Origin: Botryobacter ruber
GTDB lineage: Bacteria; Bacteroidota; Bacteroidia; Cytophagales; Hymenobacteraceae
Assembly (NCBI RefSeq): GCF_003347595.2
Contig: NZ_QCZK02000024.1
Location: 1-64,000, forward strand
Direction: 5' to 3'
DNA length: 64,000 nucleotides
The translations under genes and the position numbers were made by a program. The stretch's first letter is position 1. Every line of letters starts with the position of its first letter. The notes under the pieces are model-generated. The model was given only the letters and a program-made list of their open reading frames with translations. It was not told where the DNA came from and ran no database searches. Positions 18,342 through 27,262 of the stretch are shown here, in pieces.

Positions 18342-18381
18342 CTTTTGAAGCCAAAATAGCTAAGGCAAGGGCACAAAAGCA

Positions 18382-18420
18382 AAAGGATAGCTCCGGTTCA
18401 GGTGGCTATCCTTTCTTTTT
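18382..18420. terminator. Terminator between DUF4142 gene and uvrA
   Basis: AAAGGATAGC (18382-18391) pairs with GCTATCCTTT (18405-18414), followed by CTTTTT. It sits between convergent genes and can serve both. Confidence 0.8.
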
Positions 18421-18429
18421 ATGCAGCTG

Positions 18430-21336
18430 CTATTCTTCTGTCGTTTCAGCAGGGTCGTAGTAGTGGCTGGTGCGGAGCTCTTCTGCCAGGAACCGGGCGG
18501 TGTAGCCTTTGCCCTGTGCTGCTATCTCTTCGGGTGTACCCGTTGCCACAATCGTACCGCCGCCTTCTCCCCCATCCGGACCTATGTCAATAATATGATC
18601 GGCAATTTTGATCAGGTCGAGGTTGTGTTCGATAATAAGCACCGTGTTTCCTTTGTCGGCCAGTTTGTGCAGCACGTCGCTCAGGTGCTCGATGTCCTGG
18701 AAGTGCAGCCCGGTGGTGGGCTCATCCAGGATGTAGAGCGTTTGCCCGGTGTCTTTTTTCGACAGCTCCGTCGCCAGCTTCACGCGTTGCGCCTCGCCAC
18801 CCGACAAGGTAGTCGCCTGCTGCCCCAGCGTGATATAGTCCAGCCCCACATCGTTGAGCGTGGAAATCTTGCGCAGGATGCGCGGATGCGCTTCGAAGAA
18901 CTCTGTTGCTTTCTCCACCGTCATGTCCAGCACATCGGTTATCGACTTGCCTTTGTAACGCACCTCCAGGGTTTCGCGGTTGTAGCGCTTGCCTTTGCAC
19001 ACCTCGCAGGGCACGTACACATCGGGCAGGAAATTCATTTCGATGGTACGCATACCGGCTCCCTCGCAGGCTTCGCAACGACCGCCTTTCACGTTAAACG
19101 AGAAGCGGCCTGGCGAATAGCCCCTGATCTTGGCTTCGGGCAACGAGGCAAACAGCGAACGAATGTCGGTGAAAACGCCGGTGTAGGTAGCGGGATTGGA
19201 GCGCGGCGTGCGGCCAATCGGCGACTGGTCTACCTCAATTACCTTGTCAATCAGTTCCAGCCCCTCAATGCTTTTGTAAGGCAGCGGCTCGCGCTTCGCC
19301 CGGAAGAAGTGGTGGTTCAGGATTGGGTACAGCGTATCGTGTATAAGCGACGACTTGCCGCTGCCCGACACACCGGTTACACAGATCAGCTTACTCAGCG
19401 GCAGCTCCAGCGTTACGTTTTTCAGGTTATGCCCCGTTGCGCCAACCAGTTTCAGCACATTGCCATTGCCAGGTCGCTTTACCTTCGGCACTTTAATGCC
19501 ACGGCGGTTGCTTAGGAAGTCGGCGGTGGTGGTGCCGGCCTGCATCATCTCCTGCGGCGTGCCGGCGGTTACAATCTGCCCACCGTGTATACCGGCTCCC
19601 GGACCTATGTCCACCACATAATCGGCCTGCAGGATCATATCCTTATCATGCTCCACCACAATAATGGAGTTGCCGATGTCGCGCAGGTCTTTCAGGGCGT
19701 TGATCAGGCGCTCGTTGTCGCGCTGGTGCAGGCCAATGCTGGGCTCATCCATGATGTAGAGCACCCCCACCAGCTGTGTACCAATCTGCGTCGCCAGCCG
19801 GATGCGCTGGCTCTCGCCGCCCGACAGCGTGCGCACAGGGCGGTGCAGGCTCAGGTAGTTCAGGCCCACGTCCAGCAGGAAACCGATGCGCTTGCGAATC
19901 TCCTTCAGCAGTTCCCGCGCGATTACGTTCTGCCGCTCGCTCAGGCGTTCCTCCAGGTTACTGAACCAGGCAGCCAGTTTGTTGATATCAAGCACCGACA
20001 GTTCACCGATGTTTTTGCCGTCGATCTTAAAGTGCAGCGATTCTTTCTTTAAGCGGTAGCCGTGGCAGTCGGGGCAGACGGTGGTCTGGGTAAACTCTTC
20101 CACCCAGGCACGGATATTCTCCGAGTCCGATTCCATCTGGCTTTTCAGGAAGTTCAGGATGCCCTGGAACTCGATAATGTAGGTTCCTTTTTTGGTGTTT
20201 ACCTCCAGGTCCTCATCCAGCCCGTAAAGCAGCACCTTCTGCACTTCCTCCGGCAGGTCTTTAATAGGCGTGGCAACCGAAACTTTGTAGTATTTAAAAA
20301 GCGCCTCTATTTGTTTGAAAATCCAGATGTCGCGGTACTCGCCCAGCGGCGCAATGCCGCCACGCCGGATGCTCAGGTCTTTGTCCGGCATAACGGATTC
20401 TTCGGTTATTTCCTGGATCTCGCCCAGGCCGGTGCAGGTAGGGCAGGCGCCGTAGGGGGAGTTGAAGGAGAAGGAGTTTGGCGCCGGATCATCGTAGGCA
20501 ATGCCGGTGGCCGGGTCCATGAGGTGGCGCGAGAAGAAGTGGGTCTGGCCGGTATCGGCATCCATGATCAGCACCATGCCTTTGCCATGCGTCAGCGCAT
20601 TCTGCACCGAACTTGACAACCGGAAACGGTCTTCTTCTTTGGCTACAATCTTGTCGATCACGATCTCGATGTCGTGAATTTTGTACCGGTCTACCTGCAT
20701 TTTCGGCGTCAGCTCCAGCAGCTCGCCATCTACGCGCACCCGCACAAAGCCCATCTTCCGGATCTGCTGGAATAGTTCGCGGTAGTGCCCTTTGCGGCCC
20801 TTCACCACCGGCGCCAGCACAACCAGCCGCTTCCCGTTAAAATTCTCCAGGATGTGGTTTACGATCTGATCGTCGGACTGGCGCACCATTTTCTCGCCTG
20901 TTACATAGCTGTAGGCATCGGCGGTGCGGGCCCAGAGCAGGCGCATAAAGTCGTAAATCTCGGTAATGGTGCCCACCGTGGAGCGGGGGTTGCGGCTGGT
21001 GGTTTTCTGCTCGATCGAGATAACCGGCGACAGGCCTTCTATCTTGTCCACGTCGGGGCGCTCCAGGCCGCCCATAAAGCTGCGGGCGTAGGCCGAGAAG
21101 GTTTCCATGTAGCGGCGCTGCCCTTCGGCATAAATGGTATCGAAGGCCAGGGAAGATTTACCCGAGCCGCTGATGCCCGTAAAAACCACCAGTTTGTAAC
21201 GCGGCAGCTTCAGGCTGATATTTTTGAGATTATGTTCGCGGGCACCGTATACCTCTATCTGCTGCGCTTCTCCGTTCGGGGAGAGCGCTGCTGAAGCAGT
21301 GCCTGTATCAGGTGATTGCTCTTGCTTAAAAGCCAT
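18430..21336 (-). CDS. uvrA: Excinuclease ABC subunit A
   Basis: This is the damage-recognition ATPase of nucleotide excision repair, acting with UvrB and UvrC. The 968-residue protein has two ABC modules. The first has Walker A GISGSGKSSLAFDT, zinc-finger cysteines (CPTCTGLGE), signature LSGGESQRIRLATQIG and Walker B IMDEPSIGLH. The second has Walker A GVSGSGKSSLIHDT, zinc cysteines in CEACEGAG and CEVCKG, signature LSGGEAQRVKLATELS and Walker B ILDEPTTGLH. All canonical elements are intact. The leader is very short, since the promoter's -7 element lies only about 25 bp upstream of the ATG. Confidence 0.98.
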   Translation of the reverse strand: MAFKQEQSPDTGTASAALSPNGEAQQIEVYGAREHNLKNISLKLPRYKLVVFTGISGSGKSSLAFDTIYAEGQRRYMETFSAYARSFMGGLERPDVDKIEGLSPVISIEQKTTSRNPRSTVGTITEIYDFMRLLWARTADAYSYVTGEKMVRQSDDQIVNHILENFNGKRLVVLAPVVKGRKGHYRELFQQIRKMGFVRVRVDGELLELTPKMQVDRYKIHDIEIVIDKIVAKEEDRFRLSSSVQNALTHGKGMVLIMDADTGQTHFFSRHLMDPATGIAYDDPAPNSFSFNSPYGACPTCTGLGEIQEITEESVMPDKDLSIRRGGIAPLGEYRDIWIFKQIEALFKYYKVSVATPIKDLPEEVQKVLLYGLDEDLEVNTKKGTYIIEFQGILNFLKSQMESDSENIRAWVEEFTQTTVCPDCHGYRLKKESLHFKIDGKNIGELSVLDINKLAAWFSNLEERLSERQNVIARELLKEIRKRIGFLLDVGLNYLSLHRPVRTLSGGESQRIRLATQIGTQLVGVLYIMDEPSIGLHQRDNERLINALKDLRDIGNSIIVVEHDKDMILQADYVVDIGPGAGIHGGQIVTAGTPQEMMQAGTTTADFLSNRRGIKVPKVKRPGNGNVLKLVGATGHNLKNVTLELPLSKLICVTGVSGSGKSSLIHDTLYPILNHHFFRAKREPLPYKSIEGLELIDKVIEVDQSPIGRTPRSNPATYTGVFTDIRSLFASLPEAKIRGYSPGRFSFNVKGGRCEACEGAGMRTIEMNFLPDVYVPCEVCKGKRYNRETLEVRYKGKSITDVLDMTVEKATEFFEAHPRILRKISTLNDVGLDYITLGQQATTLSGGEAQRVKLATELSKKDTGQTLYILDEPTTGLHFQDIEHLSDVLHKLADKGNTVLIIEHNLDLIKIADHIIDIGPDGGEGGGTIVATGTPEEIAAQGKGYTARFLAEELRTSHYYDPAETTEE

Positions 21337-21359
21337 TCAGTATGCTTTGATTTAATTTG

Positions 21360-21392
21360 CAAAGGTACAAAATTACCCGTGTTTTGGTGCAA
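21360..21392 (-). promoter_or_regulatory. Predicted uvrA promoter
   Basis: The minus strand has TACCTTTG at 21367-21360 and TTG at 21392-21390 (22-base spacer). Transcription would begin about 17 bases before the uvrA ATG. Confidence 0.5.
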
Positions 21393-21437
21393 CAATGTGC
21401 AGGCACAGGTTCAGCCACACAGGCAGCCGCAGCGCTT

Positions 21438-21824
21438 TTAGGGAGATGTGTCACGTTCATCCTGCGCGGTAACTTCTGCCAGCACCGGACTGGTAGGAAC
21501 ATACTCGTGTGTATACCGCAGAATTTCGGCTTTCTTCTTCGAAAACCGGTAATAACCAAAGTAACCGACACCAAGCCCCACCGGAATAAAAATCAAACCG
21601 AGACCAATATAGGCAGGATCTTCAAAAATCTTCATAAACGTAAGTCCGGCCAGCACCATCCCGATGGCAGACCGCACGTAGGCCAGAAAAGTACGCTCAT
21701 TGGCCAACTTGGTGCGTTCCATCGCCAGGCTGTCGCGAATTTCAAGGTTATGCTTTTCCTTTACTTTAAGCTCCTGCTTAATTACTTTTCTCTCCTTCCT
21801 GCTTAACAACCTTCTTAAAACCAT
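21438..21824 (-). CDS. DUF202 membrane protein
   Basis: This is a 128-residue protein. A basic N-terminal helix (LRRLLSRKERKVIKQELKVKEKHNLEIRD) is followed by the DUF202 signature LAMERTKLANERTFLAYVRSAIGMVLAGLTF and a second membrane segment (GLGLIFIPVGLGVGYFGYYRF). It is probably an inner membrane protein with two helices. Function is unknown, though the family includes YidH-type proteins. I used the Met at 21824, 13 codons inside the open frame. It lies 101 bp upstream of uvrA on the same strand, but uvrA appears to have its own promoter. Confidence 0.8.
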   Translation of the reverse strand: MVLRRLLSRKERKVIKQELKVKEKHNLEIRDSLAMERTKLANERTFLAYVRSAIGMVLAGLTFMKIFEDPAYIGLGLIFIPVGLGVGYFGYYRFSKKKAEILRYTHEYVPTSPVLAEVTAQDERDTSP

Positions 21825-21916
21825 AGATGTGTATACGATAGCAAAACCGTTGGGGGTTAGCAAGACCGCTGCTGCTGCTATATTTTGTTTCGGGTACTAC
21901 AAGCAGTTCCTCCGCA

Positions 21917-21981
21917 GGAGCAGAGGCTGTGGTGGCAGGAGCTGAAAAGTTTTCAGCGCCTGCCACCACAGCCTTACCTGC
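21917..21981. repeat. R1 inverted pair
   Basis: A plus copy (21917-21945) and a minus copy (21950-21981) are joined by GAAAAGTTTTC-like sequence, giving a long hairpin with a small loop. It lies upstream of the DUF202 gene and downstream of the LOG gene's terminator. Confidence 0.8.
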
Positions 21982-21982
21982 A

Positions 21983-22013
21983 CAAAAAAAGCAAGCCGCT
22001 GCTGGGCTTGCTT
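21983..22013 (-). terminator. Terminator of the LOG-family gene
   Basis: On the minus strand AAGCAAGCC (22013-22005) pairs with GGCTTGCTT (21997-21989), followed by a run of seven T. It lies 28 bp beyond the stop of the gene at 22042. Confidence 0.85.
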
Positions 22014-22041
22014 CCGATAGTAGAAACTGTTTTGATATTGA

Positions 22042-22905
22042 TTAGAAGTTTGGAGACAGCAGGTATTTGCTGTAGAAATCGTCGATGATTTTTACGGCTT
22101 CCGACGGATCGTCTACGATGTGCACCAGGTCCAGGTCTTCGGGGCTGATGTTGCTTTCTTCCTGCAGCATTACGCTGTCTAACCAGTCGAAGAGGCCCTG
22201 CCAGTAGGAGCGGCCAACCAGCACAATCGGGAAAGCGCCTATCTTTTTGGTCTGGATCAGGGTGATGGCCTCGAACAGCTCGTCGAGGGTGCCAAAGCCG
22301 CCGGGCATCCCGATAAAGCCCTGGGCATATTTTACGAACATGACCTTGCGCACAAAAAAGTAGTCGAAGTTAATGAGCTTATCGGGGTCGATGTAGATGT
22401 TGCTGAACTGCTCGAACGGCAGCTGGATGTTGAGCCCAACCGATTTACCACCCTCGGAGTGTGCGCCCTTGTTGCCGGCTTCCATAATGCCCGGTCCGCC
22501 GCCCGTTATCACACCATAGCCATGGCGCACGAGTTTGGCGGCAATTTCTTCGGCCATCTGGTAATAGCGGTGGTCGGACTTAGTACGGGCCGAACCGAAA
22601 ATGGAAACGCAGGGACCGATCTTGGCCAGCTTTTCGAAGCCTTCTACGAACTCGGCCATCACTTTAAATATCTGCCAGGAGTCGGCTATTTTAATTTCGT
22701 TCCAGTCTTTATCAACAAACGCCTGCCGGATGCGGATGTCCTGTTCAGAGGCGGGAGCACCATGAACGTTTCCGTGTTCACGTAAATCGGTGATAGAGGT
22801 CGCCTTGTTTTCATTTACATCGGGGTGACGAATGGTTTTCCCGCTGCCGGGGTTATGCACCTCGTCGTTGAGTTTTGTCTTGCTTGTTTTGCTAAGCTTT
22901 TTCAT
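22042..22905 (-). CDS. LOG family protein (TIGR00730)
   Basis: This is a 287-residue protein. After about 75 polar N-terminal residues comes the Rossmann-like LOG fold with VSIFGSARTKSDHRYY, GYGVITGGGPGIMEAGNKGA and the hallmark MPGGFGTLDELFEAITLIQT. LOG enzymes release nucleobases from nucleoside monophosphates (cytokinin-activating phosphoribohydrolase in plants, general AMP/IMP nucleosidase-like in bacteria). The bacterial substrate here is uncertain. The gene is monocistronic with a clear terminator. Confidence 0.88.
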   Translation of the reverse strand: MKKLSKTSKTKLNDEVHNPGSGKTIRHPDVNENKATSITDLREHGNVHGAPASEQDIRIRQAFVDKDWNEIKIADSWQIFKVMAEFVEGFEKLAKIGPCVSIFGSARTKSDHRYYQMAEEIAAKLVRHGYGVITGGGPGIMEAGNKGAHSEGGKSVGLNIQLPFEQFSNIYIDPDKLINFDYFFVRKVMFVKYAQGFIGMPGGFGTLDELFEAITLIQTKKIGAFPIVLVGRSYWQGLFDWLDSVMLQEESNISPEDLDLVHIVDDPSEAVKIIDDFYSKYLLSPNF

Positions 22906-23055
22906 AATTTTTTTCTTCTTCAGGACAGGAATTCCTGCGGATCTGTTTTAGCTGACAACATCCGTTTTTATATAATTTTTTATTGAGCAACAGCGCCTTT
23001 TCATTTCCAGGAAGCGGGACAGACAGCCTGTTCTCTCTAAATCAAGCAGTTATCC

Positions 23056-24303
23056 TTATTTGGACCGGATAGCGACCACCGGATCTAAGTTAGAAGCAAG
23101 CACGGCAGGTATAATTCCGGACAACATGCCTATGACCGCCGATACGCCGAGCCCCAGCAATATGTTACTTACCGATAACACTATCTTCATCAGGTCCTGC
23201 GGGATGAGCGTGAGCAGGAACACCAGCAGTATGCCAATGCTGCCGCCGATCAGGCTCAGGAACACCGCCTCGAACAGGAACTGGAACAGGATAAAGTAAT
23301 TCTTGGCCCCTAACGATTTCTGAATGCCGATAATGTTGGTACGCTCTTTTACCGACACAAACATGATGTTGGCGATCCCGAAGCCGCCTACCAGTATGGC
23401 AAACCCGCCTATTACCCATCCCGCCAGCCCGATCACCTTAAAGAAACCGGTTACTGCTTCTGCAATCATTTCGGGGCGGTTCAGGGCAAAGCTGTCTTTG
23501 TCGCGGGGCCGCAGGCCGCGGATGTTGCGCAGCATGCCCTGCAGTTCATACTCCAGTTCCAGGAGCCCTTCGTCATCGTCGCGCCCTTTTATGCCAATGG
23601 TGGCACTCACGCCGTTAGGGCCCGTGTTGTAAATCTTGCTGAAAGCCCCGAAGGGCACAATGCCCTGCTTATCTAGGGTCGGCATGCCGAACATACTTTC
23701 CCCCTGCTTCTCCAGCACCGCGATCACCGTAAATTTCTGCCCGCTTACCTTCAGCGGTTTCCCGATGGGGTCCTGGTTCGGGTAAAGCCCTTCGGCCACC
23801 GCGCTCCCAATAATAATCACATTGCGCGAAGCATCAATTTCCTGCTGAATAAAGTACCGGCCCTGCTCTATGGGCAGATCCCGTATAATGTTATAGCCAT
23901 AGGTAACGCCTGTCAGGCCTGCGTTCGAGAAGCTGTTGTTCCGGTATTTGAACAGGTTGTTCCCGCGGTCCGAAAAAAGAGCCATACCGGCATCGTTCGT
24001 AAGGTTACGGTCCAGCTGCCGGAACTCCCGCAACGTGGGCTGGGGTCGTCTGAAATATTCCCACCAGGGCCTGTCGTGGCTGAAGCTGATCGGCCATTTC
24101 TGCACATAAATAACGCGCTCCCCCAGAAAGCTCATGCTCTCCCGCACGTTCCGCTCCAGCGAATCGACGAGTGTAAACACGGCAATAATGGCAAAAATAC
24201 CAATCGTCACGCCCAGCAACGACAGGATGGTCCGGAACAGGTTAGCTTTAAGGGCTTCCCAGGCAAAACGAAAACTCTCGGTAACCAGGCGCAGGTATAA
24301 CAT
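23056..24303 (-). CDS. ABC transporter permease, MacB/FtsX type
   Basis: This is a 415-residue inner membrane protein with four transmembrane segments: one near residues 20-45 (LFRTILSLLGVTIGIFAIIAVFTLVDSLERNV) and three in the C-terminal FtsX domain (about 285-310, 335-365, 370-400). A MacB-type periplasmic domain lies between. The E-x-R-T-N-I-I-G-I-QKSLGA segment before the FtsX helices is typical. Such permeases work with a LolD/MacB ATPase and often a periplasmic adaptor. No partner ATPase gene is adjacent, so the transporter is an orphan here. Confidence 0.88.
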   Translation of the reverse strand: MLYLRLVTESFRFAWEALKANLFRTILSLLGVTIGIFAIIAVFTLVDSLERNVRESMSFLGERVIYVQKWPISFSHDRPWWEYFRRPQPTLREFRQLDRNLTNDAGMALFSDRGNNLFKYRNNSFSNAGLTGVTYGYNIIRDLPIEQGRYFIQQEIDASRNVIIIGSAVAEGLYPNQDPIGKPLKVSGQKFTVIAVLEKQGESMFGMPTLDKQGIVPFGAFSKIYNTGPNGVSATIGIKGRDDDEGLLELEYELQGMLRNIRGLRPRDKDSFALNRPEMIAEAVTGFFKVIGLAGWVIGGFAILVGGFGIANIMFVSVKERTNIIGIQKSLGAKNYFILFQFLFEAVFLSLIGGSIGILLVFLLTLIPQDLMKIVLSVSNILLGLGVSAVIGMLSGIIPAVLASNLDPVVAIRSK

Positions 24304-24621
24304 AAAACGTGGCAGTGCTTATTTTCTAAATTAACAATTATTTTGCCCAAAAACCGAATTGTAGAACCTTTTTGTGCATGCACAGCAGCAGAGAACCGTC
24401 ATGGGCAGCACTCCCTTCAGCCGATGCGCATGAAGGCGCCACTTCACTTAACTATTTCTGCCGTAAAACGTTTTCAGAAGCAGCTGCACCAGATTTCTTA
24501 CCACAGTGCCTGAACAAAATCCGGCAGCTTGATTATCATTATTTCTTTAAGGCAAGCGATACAATTTATTGAATAAATTCTTATGTTTGTTTAGTCAAAT
24601 TTATGGCATACTAGTTAAAGG
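24304..24621. other. Intergenic gap between divergent genes
   Basis: This is 318 bp of AT-rich DNA between divergent transcription units. I see no R1 or R2 copy and no convincing ORF. It presumably contains the promoters of the permease gene (minus) and of the small gene at 24622 (plus). Confidence 0.5.
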
Positions 24622-24897
24622 TTGAAAAACATGGATGTGAAGCCAGTGTTTGCGGTAGCTCTTGTAGCATGTTGTATGGCTGTTAGCTTTATGCTAAAAG
24701 TATATACCAACCAGACCAATGTCATACTTTTCAGTACAGCAGAAGCACCGGATCTGGTTAACAACGAGCCGAAGGGGCTGGCGGAGCAGTTTAAAAAAGT
24801 AAAAGCTGAATCTGCCGGGAACAAAATAAGTCAGCAGGGCGAAAATCTGGCAACGCGTGCCATTACCGTGAAGCTGTACACACAATCCCAGTTCTAA
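24622..24897 (+). CDS. Small membrane-anchored protein, unknown
   Basis: This is a 91-residue protein with one N-terminal hydrophobic segment (VFAVALVACCMAVSFML, about residues 9-25), then a polar tail with a basic amphipathic stretch (PKGLAEQFKKVKAESAGNKISQQGENLA). It is probably an inner-membrane-anchored protein with its tail in the periplasm. No family is recognised. The Met at 24631 is an alternative start. Codon use looks normal and there is no overlapping gene, so I think it is real but not certain. Confidence 0.55.
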   Translation: MKNMDVKPVFAVALVACCMAVSFMLKVYTNQTNVILFSTAEAPDLVNNEPKGLAEQFKKVKAESAGNKISQQGENLATRAITVKLYTQSQF

Positions 24898-25028
24898 AAC
24901 ACAGCAGCCCGCTACTACCGCTTCTTACCACCCCCTCCCCCACAACAGGATATTTATTACTTTTTAATGGCAGCGCCGGGTATAACAGGCCATACCAGCA
25001 TGCCCCTTTTCAACGGCCGGTTTTAGCT

Positions 25029-25149
25029 GCAGGCACTAAGGCAATGGTGGCAATGGCAGCAGAACAAATGCCGGTCCCGGCACCACGGCATCACCGGAAA
25101 AACAAAAGAAATCAGTTCACAGCCACTCTCACCACACCTGCTGCAGCAG
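25029..25149. repeat. R1 inverted pair, diverged
   Basis: A plus copy of the AATGGTGGCAATGG variant (25029-25063) and a minus copy (25120-25149) lie in the 541-bp gap between the small membrane protein and queA. The remainder of this gap (24898-25438) shows only short open frames I do not believe, and a promoter-like site at 25285. Confidence 0.6.
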
Positions 25150-25284
25150 TATGCAGCAAGAAAAAGAGAAGCACGCGCTGCCTGTAAGCTATTTTGGACG
25201 GGTAATGTGTTGCCTTACAGCGAAGAGGAGCATAATCCCGGGCAGAGTTATGCGAATAAACAGGGAAAATTAAGATTTATGAAC

Positions 25285-25292
25285 TACCTTTG
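25285..25292 (+). promoter_or_regulatory. Candidate -7 element for queA
   Basis: TACCTTTG followed by CAAAC is the strongest -7-like element before queA. It lies about 147 bp upstream of the ATG, and I see no convincing TTG at the right distance. Confidence 0.35.
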
Positions 25293-25438
25293 CAAACTAT
25301 TTTCGACAGGAGAGGTTATTTTTAATGGACCACTTTTACATTTGCGTGCCTGCCATTGGCCGGAAACAGCCTGTAGCCACAGCAAATGCATGTAGAACGA
25401 ACATCAATTAACAGCTTAAATACCGTAATATTTAACAT

Positions 25439-26485
25439 ATGAAGTTATCAGAATTTAAATTTGAACTTCCGCAGGAACTTTTAGCTACACACCCCGCTGC
25501 TAACCGCGACGAAGCACGCATGATGGTGGTGCACCGCAGCAGCGGCAAAATCGAGCACAGAATCTTTAAAGATATCCTGGAGTATTTTGACGACGGCGAT
25601 GTAATGGTTGTGAACGACACCAAGGTTTTCCCGGCCCGCATGTACGGCAACAAAGAAAAAACCGGCGCCAAGATCGAGGTTTTCCTGCTGCGCGAACTGA
25701 ACCGCGACATCCACCTGTGGGACGTGCTGGTTGATCCGGCCCGTAAAATCCGTGTCGGCAACAAACTGTACTTTGGCGAAAGCGACCTGGTAGCTGAAGT
25801 AATCGACAATACCACCTCGCGTGGCCGTACGATCAAGTTTTTATTTGACGGCACCGACGAGGAGTTTTACAAAACCATAAACGACCTGGGCGAAACGCCG
25901 CTTCCTAAATACATTAAACGGGAAGCCGAGCCCGAAGACAGGGAACGTTATCAGACGGTGTATGCCCAGAACGTAGGTGCTGTGGCGGCTCCCACTGCCG
26001 GTCTGCACTTTACCAAAGAAGTACTAAAGCGCCTCGAAGTAAAAGGCGTAGATGTAGCGCCGCTGACGCTGCACGTTGGCCTGGGCACCTTCCGTCCCGT
26101 AGATGTGGAAGACCTGACAAAACACAAGATGGACTCCGAGAACTTTAATGTTCCGCAGCCTACCGCAGAGCTTGTAAACCGGGCCCTGGATAATAAAAAG
26201 CATGTGTGTGCTGTTGGTACTACCACCATGCGCGCCCTGGAATCGTCGGTATCGGCGAGCAGCCGCCTGAAGCCAAACGAAGGCTGGACAGACAAGTTCA
26301 TTTTCCCGCCGTACGATTTCAAAATTGCCAACAGCCTGCTCACCAACTTCCACATACCGGAGTCTACGCTGCTCATGATGACAGCTGCTTTTGGCGGTTA
26401 CGAGCTGATTATGAAAGCGTATGAAGAGGCTGTAAAAGAAAAATACCGCTTTGCCAGCTACGGCGATGTGATGCTGATTTTATAA
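25439..26485 (+). CDS. queA: S-adenosylmethionine:tRNA ribosyltransferase-isomerase
   Basis: QueA transfers and isomerises the ribosyl part of SAM onto 7-aminomethyl-7-deazaguanine in tRNA, giving epoxyqueuosine. The 348-residue protein has the family opening ([29 protein letters not shown]), [40 protein letters not shown], the [11 protein letters not shown] segment and the [13 protein letters not shown] segment. It ends near [31 protein letters not shown]. Length and motifs are standard. It is followed by a strong terminator and then ispD. Confidence 0.97.
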   Translation: MKLSEFKFELPQELLATHPAANRDEARMMVVHRSSGKIEHRIFKDILEYFDDGDVMVVNDTKVFPARMYGNKEKTGAKIEVFLLRELNRDIHLWDVLVDPARKIRVGNKLYFGESDLVAEVIDNTTSRGRTIKFLFDGTDEEFYKTINDLGETPLPKYIKREAEPEDRERYQTVYAQNVGAVAAPTAGLHFTKEVLKRLEVKGVDVAPLTLHVGLGTFRPVDVEDLTKHKMDSENFNVPQPTAELVNRALDNKKHVCAVGTTTMRALESSVSASSRLKPNEGWTDKFIFPPYDFKIANSLLTNFHIPESTLLMMTAAFGGYELIMKAYEEAVKEKYRFASYGDVMLIL

Positions 26486-26508
26486 GCGGCACCTATACCC
26501 GTTACAAA

Positions 26509-26549
26509 ACAAATGCCCCGGTTAAGCAATAGCCGGGGCATTTGTTTTT
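26509..26549 (+). terminator. Terminator after queA
   Basis: ACAAATGCCCCGG (26509-26521) pairs perfectly with CCGGGGCATTTGT (26533-26545), followed by TTTTA. Confidence 0.9.
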
Positions 26550-26575
26550 ATATTGCTGCAGCAAAAACAGTTTGA

Positions 26576-27262
26576 ATGAAAGAGAAACCAGAGGAGTACG
26601 CGATTATTGTGGCCGGCGGCACGGGCAGCCGCATGCAGCGCGAAGTTCCCAAACAGTTTATTGAGGTAGCCGGCAAACCCATCCTGATGCACACCATCGA
26701 ACGCTTCTATGCCTACAACCCGCAGCTACGGCTGATCGTGGTACTGCCGGAGAGCCAGCTGGAAACATGGCGGCAGCTGTGCCGGCAATACAGGTTCAAC
26801 ATTTTCCATTTAACGGTGGCAGGCGGCGCAACACGCTTCCAATCCGTAAAAAACGGGCTGGCTGCGGTTACTGCAGGCGAGGCACTGGTGGCGGTACACG
26901 ACGGGGTGCGTCCTTTTGTGAGCACAGCCATTATACAAAATTCTTTCCAGACTGCTGCACAACAAGGCAATGCCATCGTAGCCGTTTCCCCTAAAGATTC
27001 GATCCGGGAACTGACCGGTACGACAAGCAAGGCTGTGGCACGCACCAATTACAAGCTGGTGCAAACACCCCAGACATTCCGGGCTGAGCTTCTGAAGCGG
27101 GCATACGAGCAACCGGAGCAGGACTTTTTTACCGACGATGCCTCGGTAGTGGAACAACTGGGCGAGCAGATCGTGCTGGTGGAAGGCAGCTACCGCAACA
27201 TCAAAATCACAACGCCCGAAGACCTGCTGCTGGCAGAGGCATTTGCTAAGGAACCGTTATAG
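26576..27262 (+). CDS. ispD: 2-C-methyl-D-erythritol 4-phosphate cytidylyltransferase
   Basis: IspD couples CTP to methylerythritol 4-phosphate in the MEP isoprenoid pathway. The 228-residue protein has the nucleotide-binding loop VAGGTGSRMQREVPKQF (about 12-28), LVAVHDGVRPFVS, the VARTNYKLVQTPQTFRAELLKRAYEQ segment and the closing KITTPEDLLLAEA. It is a stand-alone IspD, not fused to IspF. The last 17 bp overlap the 3' end of the convergent ABC ATPase gene. Confidence 0.95.
   Translation: MKEKPEEYAIIVAGGTGSRMQREVPKQFIEVAGKPILMHTIERFYAYNPQLRLIVVLPESQLETWRQLCRQYRFNIFHLTVAGGATRFQSVKNGLAAVTAGEALVAVHDGVRPFVSTAIIQNSFQTAAQQGNAIVAVSPKDSIRELTGTTSKAVARTNYKLVQTPQTFRAELLKRAYEQPEQDFFTDDASVVEQLGEQIVLVEGSYRNIKITTPEDLLLAEAFAKEPL

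Noticed and set aside
18421..19515. A 364-codon frame on the plus strand opposite uvrA (also frames at 20.1-21.3 kb)
   Set aside because: UvrA is unambiguous on the other strand. The antisense sequence has no recognisable feature.
25207..25395. A 62-codon ORF upstream of queA
   Set aside because: It covers the queA promoter-like site, has no family features, and its frame seems open by chance.
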